A stretch of 64,000 nucleotides of DNA from Isochrysis galbana. Its lineage: Eukaryota > Haptophyta > Isochrysidales > Isochrysidaceae. Location of the stretch: assembly GCA_018136815.1 (NCBI GenBank), contig CM030931.1, forward strand, positions 691,511-755,510, read 5' to 3'. Position 1 is the first letter of the stretch; every line of letters starts with the position of its first letter. A program made the position numbers and the translations under genes. The notes under the pieces were generated by a model. That model had not been told where the DNA came from and did no database searches. It was given only the letters and a program-made list of their open reading frames with translations. This document shows positions 42,383 through 49,562 of the stretch, one piece after another.

Positions 42383-43174
42383 AGTAGATAGAGGAAGTGG
42401 GGGATTTGGTACAGTAGATCGAAGTGCCTCGAGGGGGCCCATCTGAAGCCTGTCATTCGAGATTAGGGTTAGTGGTCCGGGGCTAGGGTTAGGGTTGGGG
42501 CCGCGAGGAAAAAAATTGCTGAGCTAGAGGTGAGGTCCGACCTGGGTTCGATCGCGCGACCCTGAGGTCAGGCGGCCGTACCAGTGGGGCACGGTAAGTG
42601 GTTTAGCGCAAGGAAGGTTCCGCATGCTAGCAATATAGTTTCATGTCCTCCCCCTACTGCTATGTGTCCCCCATCTGGCACCTCCTCATGTCCAGCACCT
42701 TCGTGGACCAGCACGTCCTGTCCTGCCCGCCTCGCCCGCCCCCCGCCTGCCCCGCCTGTCCTGCCTCGCCTGTCCTGCCTCGCCTGTTCCGCCTCGCCTG
42801 TTCCGCCTGCCTCGCCTGTTCCGCCTGCCTCGCCCGCCCGCGTGCCTCGCCCGGTCTCTGCTGCTCTTCGGTTGGTGCATGTATGTATCGACGCAGCGCA
42901 CCTGTGGTGTGTGTGGTCCACGAAGGTGGTCCCGCGTGTGCCGCAGGTGTCCTGAGAGAGGCGCCCCGCACGCAGCCGCACGCAGCCGCACGCAGCCGCA
43001 CGCAGCCGCACGCAGCCGCACGCAGCCGCACGCAGCCGCACGCAGCCGCACGCAGCCGCACGCAGCCGCACGCAGCCGCACGCAGCCGCACGCAGCCGCA
43101 CGCAGCCGCACGCAGCCGCACGCAGCCGCACGCAGCCGGGGGAATGGCGGGGAGGGGTCCACGAAGGGGGTGGT
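42383..43174 (+). repeat. Left terminal inverted repeat
   Basis: About 790 bp, inverted relative to 48351-49031 and nearly identical outside repeat-number differences. From the tip inward: telomere-like ttagggttag / gctagggttagggttgg near 42462-42499; a tRNA-box-like segment near 42540-42597; a cctgcctcgcctgttccg minisatellite (about 42752-42835); and 17 tandem copies of the 10-mer gcacgcagcc (42968-43137). The 12-mer ggtccacgaagg occurs at 42698-42709 (inverted), 42915-42926 and 43156-43167. Frames across the array encode repetitive Arg/Ala/Cys/Gly peptides and are not genes. Confidence 0.92.
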
Positions 43175-43248
43175 CACCACAAGCTGAGTGGGGGGTCGTG
43201 GGGTACAAATGAGGGCTATATTCCCTGTCCAGTCCAGCTTAGTGTGAT

Positions 43249-43584
43249 ATGGGGTCCGAAAGGGTCGTGTACTGGTTGGAGGCGGTTGGTGGCACAGTAG
43301 TGGGGAGCCTTTCATATGTAGGCAGCACGACAGATCTCAATCGTCGCCTACGCCAGCACAACTGTGAGATAAGTGGAGGAGCCCGGTACACCACAAAGAT
43401 CAAAACGAACACAGGTTGTTCATGGCATGTCCACACATATGTGACTGGATTCGTGAATGAGAGAGAGGCCTTAAGCTTCGAATATCGGCTCGATCGTTCG
43501 ATGCGTCGATGCAAACATTTGAGTTCCAAAGAGGCAGTGCTGGACAGAATGTTATCGAACAATGTGCATTTGGTTAGGTGCTGA
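43249..43584 (+). CDS. GIY-YIG family endonuclease
   Basis: A 111-residue protein from ATG 43249, the size of a stand-alone GIY-YIG domain. The GIY/YIG equivalents are RVVYWLEA and LSYVGSTTDLNRRLRQHN, giving the first strand pair plus the conserved Arg on the following helix. A second half with VTGFVNEREALSFEYRLDRS supplies the Glu-containing helix (SFEYRLD). GIY-YIG nucleases make single- or double-strand cuts in homing endonucleases, UvrC and SLX1, and are common in algal giant viruses and in Penelope-like retroelements. Here it could nick or resolve the element's termini, or promote homing; that role is inference. It lies just inside the left terminal repeat, with a tatatt-containing stretch upstream. 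Confidence 0.82.
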   Translation: MGSERVVYWLEAVGGTVVGSLSYVGSTTDLNRRLRQHNCEISGGARYTTKIKTNTGCSWHVHTYVTGFVNEREALSFEYRLDRSMRRCKHLSSKEAVLDRMLSNNVHLVRC

Positions 43585-43608
43585 TGAGGAAATAAAAAAT
43601 TTGTAACT

Positions 43609-43633
43609 CGCGCATCGGGAAATTTTTTTCTGT
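43609..43633 (+). promoter_or_regulatory. AT-rich upstream motif CGCG..AAATTTTTTTCTG
   Basis: cgcgcatcgggaaatttttt followed by tctg ends about 45 nt before the ATG of the DUF5871-like gene. A closely related motif (cgcgagcaaaaaatttctg, minus strand) lies about 31 nt upstream of the polymerase ATG, and a T-run of the same kind precedes the DUF5754-like ATG. It is probably an element-specific promoter. Confidence 0.5.
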
Positions 43634-43676
43634 GACACTAGATAACACCACCCCCCACCACCCCCACCCTCACCCC

Positions 43677-44333
43677 ATGCCCTTCACCAATATCTCGCTC
43701 GATGAGATTTCGTATGCATCCTTGGTCAAAGGGAAGACAGCTGTATCGCCGAAGACTGTGACTGTCCGAGTCAATGCAAAAGGAGAGACCCTGAACCTAC
43801 AGCTAGGCAGCACTCCCGACGATGCACACACCGTTCTGTACAAGCCGACCCCGCCACCAAATGAGCCGACGAAAACGATGTGGACGTTGGATCTAGTGGT
43901 TCCTCACGGAAGTGACACATGGAAACTGTTGAGTGAGCTCGACGAACGGAACATTCGTGAGGGCGTGACTAGATCCCTCGAATGGTTTGGTCGGTCTATG
44001 GACGAGGAGAGTGTGAAGGAGGCGTACACCCCTATCTTGCGTTTCAACGACAAGCAAAATATATGGGTTGCGCGAGTCAAGATTAATGTCGGCGAGAAGG
44101 GTGCAACGAAGGTTTTTGAGCACGAAGTGGGGCAGCTAGGCGAGAACATCAAGACACTCGCCACATACGACAGCGTCCAAAGGGGTTCGAAGTGCTTTGT
44201 CAAGCTCGGCTCCCCAGGTCTGTGGCTAATGAATCGTAGCTTTGGCATGACGCTGTACGCGAAGAGTGTGCTCGTGTTCCCATGGTGTGAGGGTGGTGGG
44301 AATGGTGATGAGGATGACTTTGAGTTCTTGTAG
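43677..44333 (+). CDS. DUF5871-like protein, putative viral ssDNA-binding protein
   Basis: A 218-residue protein from ATG 43677; the frame extends upstream without an ATG through an AT-rich promoter-like motif and a His/Pro run. The layout resembles the DUF5871 (DUF2738-like) family widespread in large algal and giant viruses and their satellites: a beta-rich start (LNLQLGSTPDD), MWTLDLVVPHG followed by a helix with LLSELDERNIREGVT, then YTPILRF and IWVARVKINV, a long variable strand region, and a final KCFVKLGSPGLWLMNRSFGM / KSVLVFPW. Family members are proposed single-stranded DNA-binding proteins, which fits a replicon carrying a polymerase. The end is acidic (GDEDDFEFL), as in many SSBs that recruit partners through an acidic tail. 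Family assignment is by pattern only. Confidence 0.6.
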   Translation: MPFTNISLDEISYASLVKGKTAVSPKTVTVRVNAKGETLNLQLGSTPDDAHTVLYKPTPPPNEPTKTMWTLDLVVPHGSDTWKLLSELDERNIREGVTRSLEWFGRSMDEESVKEAYTPILRFNDKQNIWVARVKINVGEKGATKVFEHEVGQLGENIKTLATYDSVQRGSKCFVKLGSPGLWLMNRSFGMTLYAKSVLVFPWCEGGGNGDEDDFEFL

Positions 44334-44400
44334 ATTCGAAAAAATCCGGAAAATGAAAAAAGAATTTTTTTTTGACCCACAGGATTGTAAGAACCAAAAA

Positions 44401-44691
44401 ATGTGGGAGATCCGATCCGTCCGCGACGGCACACACAAGATGGAAGCGCGAAACAAGAAGACCGGAAAGACGGTACGCTTTGGAGCCGTCGGATACAGCG
44501 ACTACCTACAACACAAAGACGAAGACCGCCGCCAACGCTACATCGAACGCCATCGCAAGAATGAGAATTGGAGAGACCCAGAGACCGCCGGCTTTTGGAG
44601 CCGATGGATCCTGTGGGGGCCGTACACTAGCATCAAACGCAATGCTGTTCATGCGTCACGAATCATCAAGGAGGACGTCCGTGTCGTCTAG
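44401..44691 (+). CDS. DUF5754-like small basic protein of giant-virus type
   Basis: A 96-residue protein. I choose ATG 44401 because the AT-rich T-run that resembles the element's promoter motif lies at 44363-44372; an alternative in-frame ATG is at 44353. The core GKTVRFGAVGYSDYLQHKDE, RQRYIERHRKNENW and AGFWSRWILWG matches the pattern of DUF5754-type proteins found in many nucleocytoplasmic large DNA viruses of algae and amoebae. Its function is unknown; the basic, aromatic-rich composition suggests nucleic-acid binding. The stop overlaps the stop region of the convergent hydrophobic ORF (44688), so the two gene blocks meet tail to tail with no spacer. Confidence 0.62.
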   Translation: MWEIRSVRDGTHKMEARNKKTGKTVRFGAVGYSDYLQHKDEDRRQRYIERHRKNENWRDPETAGFWSRWILWGPYTSIKRNAVHASRIIKEDVRVV

Positions 44692-44966
44692 TCATCTTTA
44701 CGACCAGCTTCCACGGCGCTTATCACGCCTCCAGCAATGACCGCGCTCACCGCCAGAGCACCCGCGATCCAGCCGAGAGGGTTCCAGAAATCGGCGGCGG
44801 CAAACGCGCCAAGGCTAGCGGCAGCTCCTTCAAAACCTAAAGCGACAGCACCAGCTTCAAGAGCCCCAACAGTCGCACCCACAGCCGCCTCCGTAGCTAT
44901 CCCGATTGATTCGGCGGCAGCTGCTTGCAGGGCTGTGCCGCTAACAACGCCCGTCACAGTAGCCAC
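44688..44966 (-). CDS. Hydrophobic Ala/Gly-rich small ORF overlapping the polymerase end
   Basis: A 92-residue frame beginning at a GTG (44966). The frame is open back to a TAG at 45042-45044 without any ATG, adding a basic/acidic stretch (SSKRRREGDDEG) if expressed from upstream. The sequence is dominated by Ala, Gly and Val with a probable membrane segment (FWNPLGWIAGALAVSAVIAG) and a short charged end (EAGRKDD). It overlaps the last 13 bases of the polymerase frame. It could be expressed by frameshifting from the polymerase, by splicing, or by an unusual start. Alternatively it is a separate gene whose start was destroyed when the polymerase was truncated. A membrane-active or structural role is a guess. 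Confidence 0.5.
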   Translation of the reverse strand: MATVTGVVSGTALQAAAAESIGIATEAAVGATVGALEAGAVALGFEGAAASLGAFAAADFWNPLGWIAGALAVSAVIAGGVISAVEAGRKDD

Positions 44967-47900
44967 GCCATCGCTAGCGCCCAGAGCCTTGGCGCCCTCA
45001 TCATCACCCTCCCTCCTACGTTTGCTTGAGCGATAAAGTCTCTAGGGAGCCCTCGGAGCTCGCAGACACCACGATAGACCCCCTCGTCTTGATAATAGCG
45101 ATCGGCTATGCTGGCTACGCTGACATGACTATGCACGTCGATATCAAACCCCTCCAGCATCATTTGCTGGTATTTCTCGAACCCCTCCCTCAGCACTTGC
45201 GTGTCGATGTCACAGTATCGAGCGCTGTATTTGGTCATGTCGAAATAGCCCGGCGACACTTCGCAATCCCACTCTTTCAGATTTTTGAATAGCGTCACCC
45301 GATCGTCCCTTGCCTTTATCCCCTTCTCCTCCGCGACCTCTGCCTCCTTCTCCGCCTCCCTCGCCTTCTCCTCCAATCGCTCGGCCTTCCGCACGAGCGC
45401 CTGAGTCCCTACCACGTCCGCCTCGGACCTCGCCGCCGTTGCTGCGGCTCTCGCTCGCACGGCATTGCGAGCCTTTCCGGCCCATGCCGCGCCTCGCCCT
45501 TTGACCTCGCGTAGAAGCTTCTCGCGTGAGACGATGCCTTTTAGACGGAAGACAAGGTCATTGGTCATCATGTTGTGCGGCATGAACTCCTTGCTCTGAC
45601 CCAGCTTGAACATTTCTCCGAATTTGCTGAGCGGGTGAGGTATCAGCTTTAGCGTATCGATGAAGAACAGCTCGATACTTCTAGGTTTTATTTCATCATT
45701 AACCTCATGATCGAAATCGATGTATTTCGCATGGGCGCTGTATATGTCAGTACCTTTTTCGACTGTATCAAAGCGAATTAGATATGGCAGCAACTGCGAC
45801 AAATCATACGTTAAATTGTGAACGTGAACGCGAGCTTTGAGAGTCGTTTTATCCTCGAAGTCCCTCGGACCGAAATTGGGGTTAGCCCTATCGATTATCC
45901 ACGAAAGTGCTGCCTTGACTGGGTCGGTGTGTGTATTCACGGTTGCGCTAAATGTAGGTCCTCCGCCTCCTTGAGACACCGAAATCGCATACAGTTGATG
46001 CTTGCCATAGGGGGATGTCTCTGTATCTAGATAGAAGTCTCCATGCATACTGCAATTGCGTGTGCTCTTTTTGATCTCATCAAGCTGCTGCTGGTGGCAT
46101 AGCCCTAGGCGATGGAATTTTTTGTAAAGCCGCTCGGCTTCCTCCTTGTTAATATCCACGAGCTTGGCCATCTTGGAGCGGATTAAAGCCCTCTGCTTCT
46201 CCCAAAACTTCTGCTCCTTGTCATCGAACTCGCCCATATCGTTATACCTGCGTAGCAGTGGAAATAGAGTCGTTTTGTGAGGCTTTGCTGTAAATGGCAT
46301 ATGAATTCCGTGCCTCACCTCCAGATTCATCGATATCTTCTCACAGATCGAGCTAGCTTCATCGTAGTGATCACCATACAGCATTAGTCCATCGAACATC
46401 AGAGTGCATACACTCATATCTAGCTCGCTCTGTACATAGTCAACGGTGTCTAGCAAGAACTCATTTTCATAGTGACAAATGATCAGGTTGAACAATGATC
46501 CCTTACGATTCGGACCGTCTCGAGCCTGGTTGTCGAACTCGCGAGCAATGTCGAGATCACACACCTTCTCGCGAATGTTTTGAAGCTCTTCGAAGAAGTC
46601 CTCGCTGATACCCTTCGGGCAGCGGTTGTGCGAGTTGATGGCCTCTAGGATCAGCTTCTTGGACCCTTCGCCCATCACCTCATAAACAGCTTGGCGATTG
46701 TCGATGAAGTACTCCATGAAGGGACATTCGATACCCTCCTTTTTACACAGCCACACGATTATCCGAGGGTGGGCGTTGGACATGTCCAGATCAGTCGTCT
46801 TGCGACCTAGGAGGAGGCCTCTGATGTCGCTCTTGACCCCTTGCACGCCCCTGTTAGCAAACAGCCGGCCACCGAACTCTTCCTTATCTCCAGCCCTCTT
46901 CGAGAAGCTGTATTCAACCGAGCCATGCCCCTTCCCAATACGTTTTCGAGCATATTCTACATGTTCGCGCGCCTCCTCTTTGTTTTCGCACCCCATCAAC
47001 TCCACTATTTCGTCGGTGCTTGTGTGAGTGAGAGCTGCCACGCCGGCAGGGTCAAGCACCTCAAACAGTTGCGCTACATAGCTCCGATTAAACATCATAC
47101 CATGTTTGAATCTAGCGTCGTCCTCTAGAACGTCCAATTCGGCGAAGTTGCTTCGGTCCATACCTCGCCAGGCGATGTGTTTGTAAATGCGCTCGTCGGA
47201 CGCAGTGAGCGGCTTGAGTAGGTCCGGGATCTCACGCATTAGTTTGAGCAGCTCCCAAGTATCGAGCCCTGGGCGCTCTTTGCTGATGCGCCTATCATTC
47301 GTTCTGAATTCCCACCACCGATCCTTCTCTCTGAGACTTTCCCAATTCTTGAGCGCAAAGCTCGCGATGTCAGTCTCGAAAATCGGGATATAGTGCGAGT
47401 CAATCAATCCTATTTTGATTATTTTTGGTCCTTTCCCGAATCTAACTAAGTTTTTATCGTTCAGCGTCCTTATTTGCAGTTGGATTTCGTCCGATTCACC
47501 GATAAGATCTTTGATGTTAGCCCTTGAAATGCGAGAGCGCATGAAGCGACGCTTTATGCTTTCAATGAGATTGGCGGGCACCCCCGACTCCTCAAGTGCG
47601 TTGATAAGACATGGCGTGTTGTGATTTTCTGCGTCGGTGTGACGCTCATACACCTGGATGCGCTCCAATATGGGCAGGATGTGCTGCCTGAATTCGTGGC
47701 ATCCAAATACATTCAAATTGATGTACCACTTGAAAAACTCACCATTGGGGCGGCTCCAATTGAAGTTGCTCGGATGGTGCACATCTCGGATACTGAGGGA
47801 CACTGGACCACTGGCCATCTTCATCATCGCTTCGACCTCTTCGTAATCGCTCTCGTATTGTTCACCCTCCTCTGCATCATAACCATTTTCCAAACGATCG

Positions 47901-48193
47901 AGAAAAGTTGGTGTCAGTGTCCAGTATTTTGACATGATCGTCTTGTTCTTGCCTTTGCCAGTCGGTATCTCCATCTGCACAATGTATTTATTTTGAATGA
48001 CCTGCTCTGCATATCTATTCTTTAACACGTAAGCAATCTGAGCGGCGCTGTCCACAATATATCGTTCGTTAGCTGCAGGCTTGCTTGTTCGACTCGAAAG
48101 GTCGCGTCTCCATCGCCTCTCTTCACGTCGGGTAAAGCTCATGTCCGACGCTCCGTAGCGATACTCTGTGAGGGTTGTCTGTCTGAGTGCCAT
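44954..48193 (-). CDS. TV-Pol-like polymerase fused to family-B 3'-5' exonuclease; family-B palm absent
   Basis: A 1079-residue protein from ATG 48193, about 31 nt after an AT-rich promoter-like motif. Residues ~440-605 carry the pattern of TV-Pol, the superfamily-A-related polymerase of virophages and transposons: RLFANRGVQG, TTDLDMSNAHPRIIVWLC (metal-binding Asp region, ~468-483), GSLFNLIICHYENEFLLD (~565-582) and TLMFDGLML (~597-605). Residues ~718-1000 carry a family-B exonuclease: Exo I YLDTETSPYG (Asp723, Glu725), Exo II HNLTYDLSQLLPYL (Asp797) and Exo III YCDIDTQVL (~993-1001). A Lys/Glu/Ala coiled coil (~895-965) interrupts it. It ends shortly after a GGR reached at ~1060, where a protein-primed family-B polymerase would begin its palm; the SLYP, NSxYG and DTDS motifs are missing. 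So either TV-Pol synthesises and the B part proofreads, or the gene lost its 3' half. Residues 1-430 are unassigned. Confidence 0.8.
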   Translation of the reverse strand: MALRQTTLTEYRYGASDMSFTRREERRWRRDLSSRTSKPAANERYIVDSAAQIAYVLKNRYAEQVIQNKYIVQMEIPTGKGKNKTIMSKYWTLTPTFLDRLENGYDAEEGEQYESDYEEVEAMMKMASGPVSLSIRDVHHPSNFNWSRPNGEFFKWYINLNVFGCHEFRQHILPILERIQVYERHTDAENHNTPCLINALEESGVPANLIESIKRRFMRSRISRANIKDLIGESDEIQLQIRTLNDKNLVRFGKGPKIIKIGLIDSHYIPIFETDIASFALKNWESLREKDRWWEFRTNDRRISKERPGLDTWELLKLMREIPDLLKPLTASDERIYKHIAWRGMDRSNFAELDVLEDDARFKHGMMFNRSYVAQLFEVLDPAGVAALTHTSTDEIVELMGCENKEEAREHVEYARKRIGKGHGSVEYSFSKRAGDKEEFGGRLFANRGVQGVKSDIRGLLLGRKTTDLDMSNAHPRIIVWLCKKEGIECPFMEYFIDNRQAVYEVMGEGSKKLILEAINSHNRCPKGISEDFFEELQNIREKVCDLDIAREFDNQARDGPNRKGSLFNLIICHYENEFLLDTVDYVQSELDMSVCTLMFDGLMLYGDHYDEASSICEKISMNLEVRHGIHMPFTAKPHKTTLFPLLRRYNDMGEFDDKEQKFWEKQRALIRSKMAKLVDINKEEAERLYKKFHRLGLCHQQQLDEIKKSTRNCSMHGDFYLDTETSPYGKHQLYAISVSQGGGGPTFSATVNTHTDPVKAALSWIIDRANPNFGPRDFEDKTTLKARVHVHNLTYDLSQLLPYLIRFDTVEKGTDIYSAHAKYIDFDHEVNDEIKPRSIELFFIDTLKLIPHPLSKFGEMFKLGQSKEFMPHNMMTNDLVFRLKGIVSREKLLREVKGRGAAWAGKARNAVRARAAATAARSEADVVGTQALVRKAERLEEKAREAEKEAEVAEEKGIKARDDRVTLFKNLKEWDCEVSPGYFDMTKYSARYCDIDTQVLREGFEKYQQMMLEGFDIDVHSHVSVASIADRYYQDEGVYRGVCELRGLPRDFIAQANVGGRVMMRAPRLWALAMAWLL

Positions 48194-48223
48194 GATGGGT
48201 TGGTGCTTGTCTGATATAGGCTG

Positions 48224-48243
48224 CAGAAATTTTTTGCTCGCGT
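48224..48243 (-). promoter_or_regulatory. AT-rich upstream motif of the polymerase gene
   Basis: On the minus strand it reads acgcgagcaaaaaatttctg and sits about 31 nt before the polymerase ATG. It is near-identical in design to the plus-strand motif at 43609-43633. A third relative lies at 48308-48329, next to the right terminal repeat. Confidence 0.5.
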
Positions 48244-48350
48244 CTCCACTTTTGGTAGAAGTTAAAAAGTGGGTGGGTGGGTGGGTGGGTGGTGTCTACC
48301 CTATGGCACAGAAAAAAAATTCTCGCGTCCCCACCCTTCGTGGACCGTCA

Positions 48351-49031
48351 CCACCCCCTTCGTGGACCCTCCCCGCCCTTCCCCCGGCTGCGTGCGGCTG
48401 CGTGCGGCTGCGTGCGGCTGCGTGCGGCTGCGTGCGGCTGCGTGCGGGGCGCCTCTCTCAGGACACCTGCGGCACACGCGGGACCACCTTCGTGGACCAC
48501 ACACACCACAGGTGCGCTGCGTCGATACATACATGCACCAACCGAAGAGCAGCAGAGACCGGGCGAGGCACGCGGGCGGGCGAGGCAGGCGGAACAGGCG
48601 AGGCAGGCGGAACAGGCGAGGCGGAACAGGCGAGGCAGGACAGGCGAGGCAGGACAGGCGGGGCAGGCGGGGGGCGGGCGAGGCGGGCAGGACAGGACGT
48701 GCTGGTCCACGAAGGTGCTGGACATGAGGAGGTGCCAGATGGGGGACACATAGCAGTAGGGGGAGGACATGAAACTATATTAATAGCATGCGGAACCCTC
48801 CTTGCGCTAAACCACTTACCGTGCCCCACTGGTACGGCCGCCTGACCTCAGGGTCGCGCGATCGAACCCAGGTCGGACCTCACCTCTAGCTCAGCAATTT
48901 TTTTTCCTCGCGGCCCCAACCCTAACCCTAGCCCCGGACCACTAACCCTAATCTCGAATGACAGGCTTCAGATGGGCCCCCTCGAGGCACTTCGATCTAC
49001 TGTACCAAATCCCCCACTTCCTCTATCTACT
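48351..49031 (-). repeat. Right terminal inverted repeat
   Basis: About 680 bp, inverted copy of 42383-43174. The tandem 10-mer is present in only six copies (48386-48445) against 17 on the left, which accounts for the length difference. Copies of ccttcgtggacc occur at 48357-48368 and 48487-48498, the inverted form at 48704-48715, and one more just inside the repeat at 48335-48346. The outer part repeats the telomere-like ccctaaccctagcc (about 48916-48955) and ends ctctatctact at 49031. Confidence 0.92.
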
Positions 49032-49079
49032 CCTTATCGTCCGGACGGGTGTGGTACCCCCTGTCTCTTCGATCGTCGC

Positions 49080-49300
49080 GCACTATTCTTATAGTTCGTC
49101 GTTCGTCGTTCGTCGTTCGTCGTTCGTCGTTCGTTCTTCGATTCTCGATTCTCGATTCTCATCGTTCCGCGTCCTTATCGTTCTTCGTTTCTCGTTCTCG
49201 ATTCTCGATTCTCGTCGTTCCGCGTTCTTCGTTTCTCGTTCTCGATTCTCGATTCCCGTCGTTCCGCGTTCTCATCGGTCCTCGATTGTTCGTAAGTTCT
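49080..49300. repeat. Minisatellite of ttcgtcg and ctcgattctcgattctcg units
   Basis: Tandem gttcgtc copies (about 49096-49133) followed by two to three copies of a ~60-bp unit containing tctcgattctcgattctcgt and cgttccgcgtt. Frames across it give Ser/Arg/Phe-rich repeats only. Confidence 0.8.
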
Positions 49301-49562
49301 TGGTGCGTCGCTCATCACGTCTTCTGTCTTGGTTCGGCGTTAGGCGCGCGGCTCTCCCTCCATTCGGATTTATTGTTTCATTCGCTCTTCAGATTTATTG
49401 TTTCATTCGCTCTTCGGATTTATTCGCTCTTCGCTCTTGGCTCATTCGGTCTCGTTCAGGATTGCTCTTCTGCCTTTCTCGTGGCTTGCTTGGAGCTCTC
49501 CGATGTCCGATGTCCGTTAGGTTCTCTTCTTTCCTCGCGGGACGCTCGATCCTAGCAGGGGG

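Larger units (their letters stand above)
42383..49031. mobile_element. Virus-like self-replicating TIR element with its own DNA polymerase, without capsid genes
   Basis: The element is bounded by inverted repeats 42383-43174 and 48351-49031 whose outer tips read agtagatagaggaagtgggg. It begins AG and ends CT, as Polintons do, but I find no flanking 6-bp target duplication. Right-pointing genes (GIY-YIG nuclease, DUF5871-like, DUF5754-like) occupy 43.2-44.7 kb. Left-pointing genes (a hydrophobic ORF and the TV-Pol/family-B exonuclease fusion) occupy 44.7-48.2 kb. The two blocks converge near 44690. The gene set is virus-derived (giant virus, virophage or Polinton-like virus families), yet no major or minor capsid, packaging ATPase, protease or retroviral-type integrase is present. 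Size and layout recall transpovirons and linear plasmids. It sits between two chromovirus copies. It may be integrated, or a linear episome caught in assembly. Confidence 0.85.

Noticed and set aside
42540-42597. tRNA-like segment in each inverted repeat (mirror copy at about 48823-48885)
   Set aside because: It has A-box/B-box-like pieces (gccccactggtacggc, gatcgaaccc) but no proper anticodon stem or T-stem can be formed, so it is not called as a tRNA. It may be a decayed tRNA-derived sequence.
42968-43137. Possible CRISPR array or repeat protein in the 10-bp tandem array
   Set aside because: The units are directly adjacent with no spacers, and the encoded peptides are pure repeats in several frames on both strands; it is a satellite inside the terminal repeat.
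42383-49031. Classification as a standard Polinton/Maverick
   Set aside because: The AG...CT ends fit, but there is no integrase, packaging ATPase, protease or capsid gene, the family-B palm is missing, and no 6-bp target duplication is visible (tacacc on the left, ccttat on the right).
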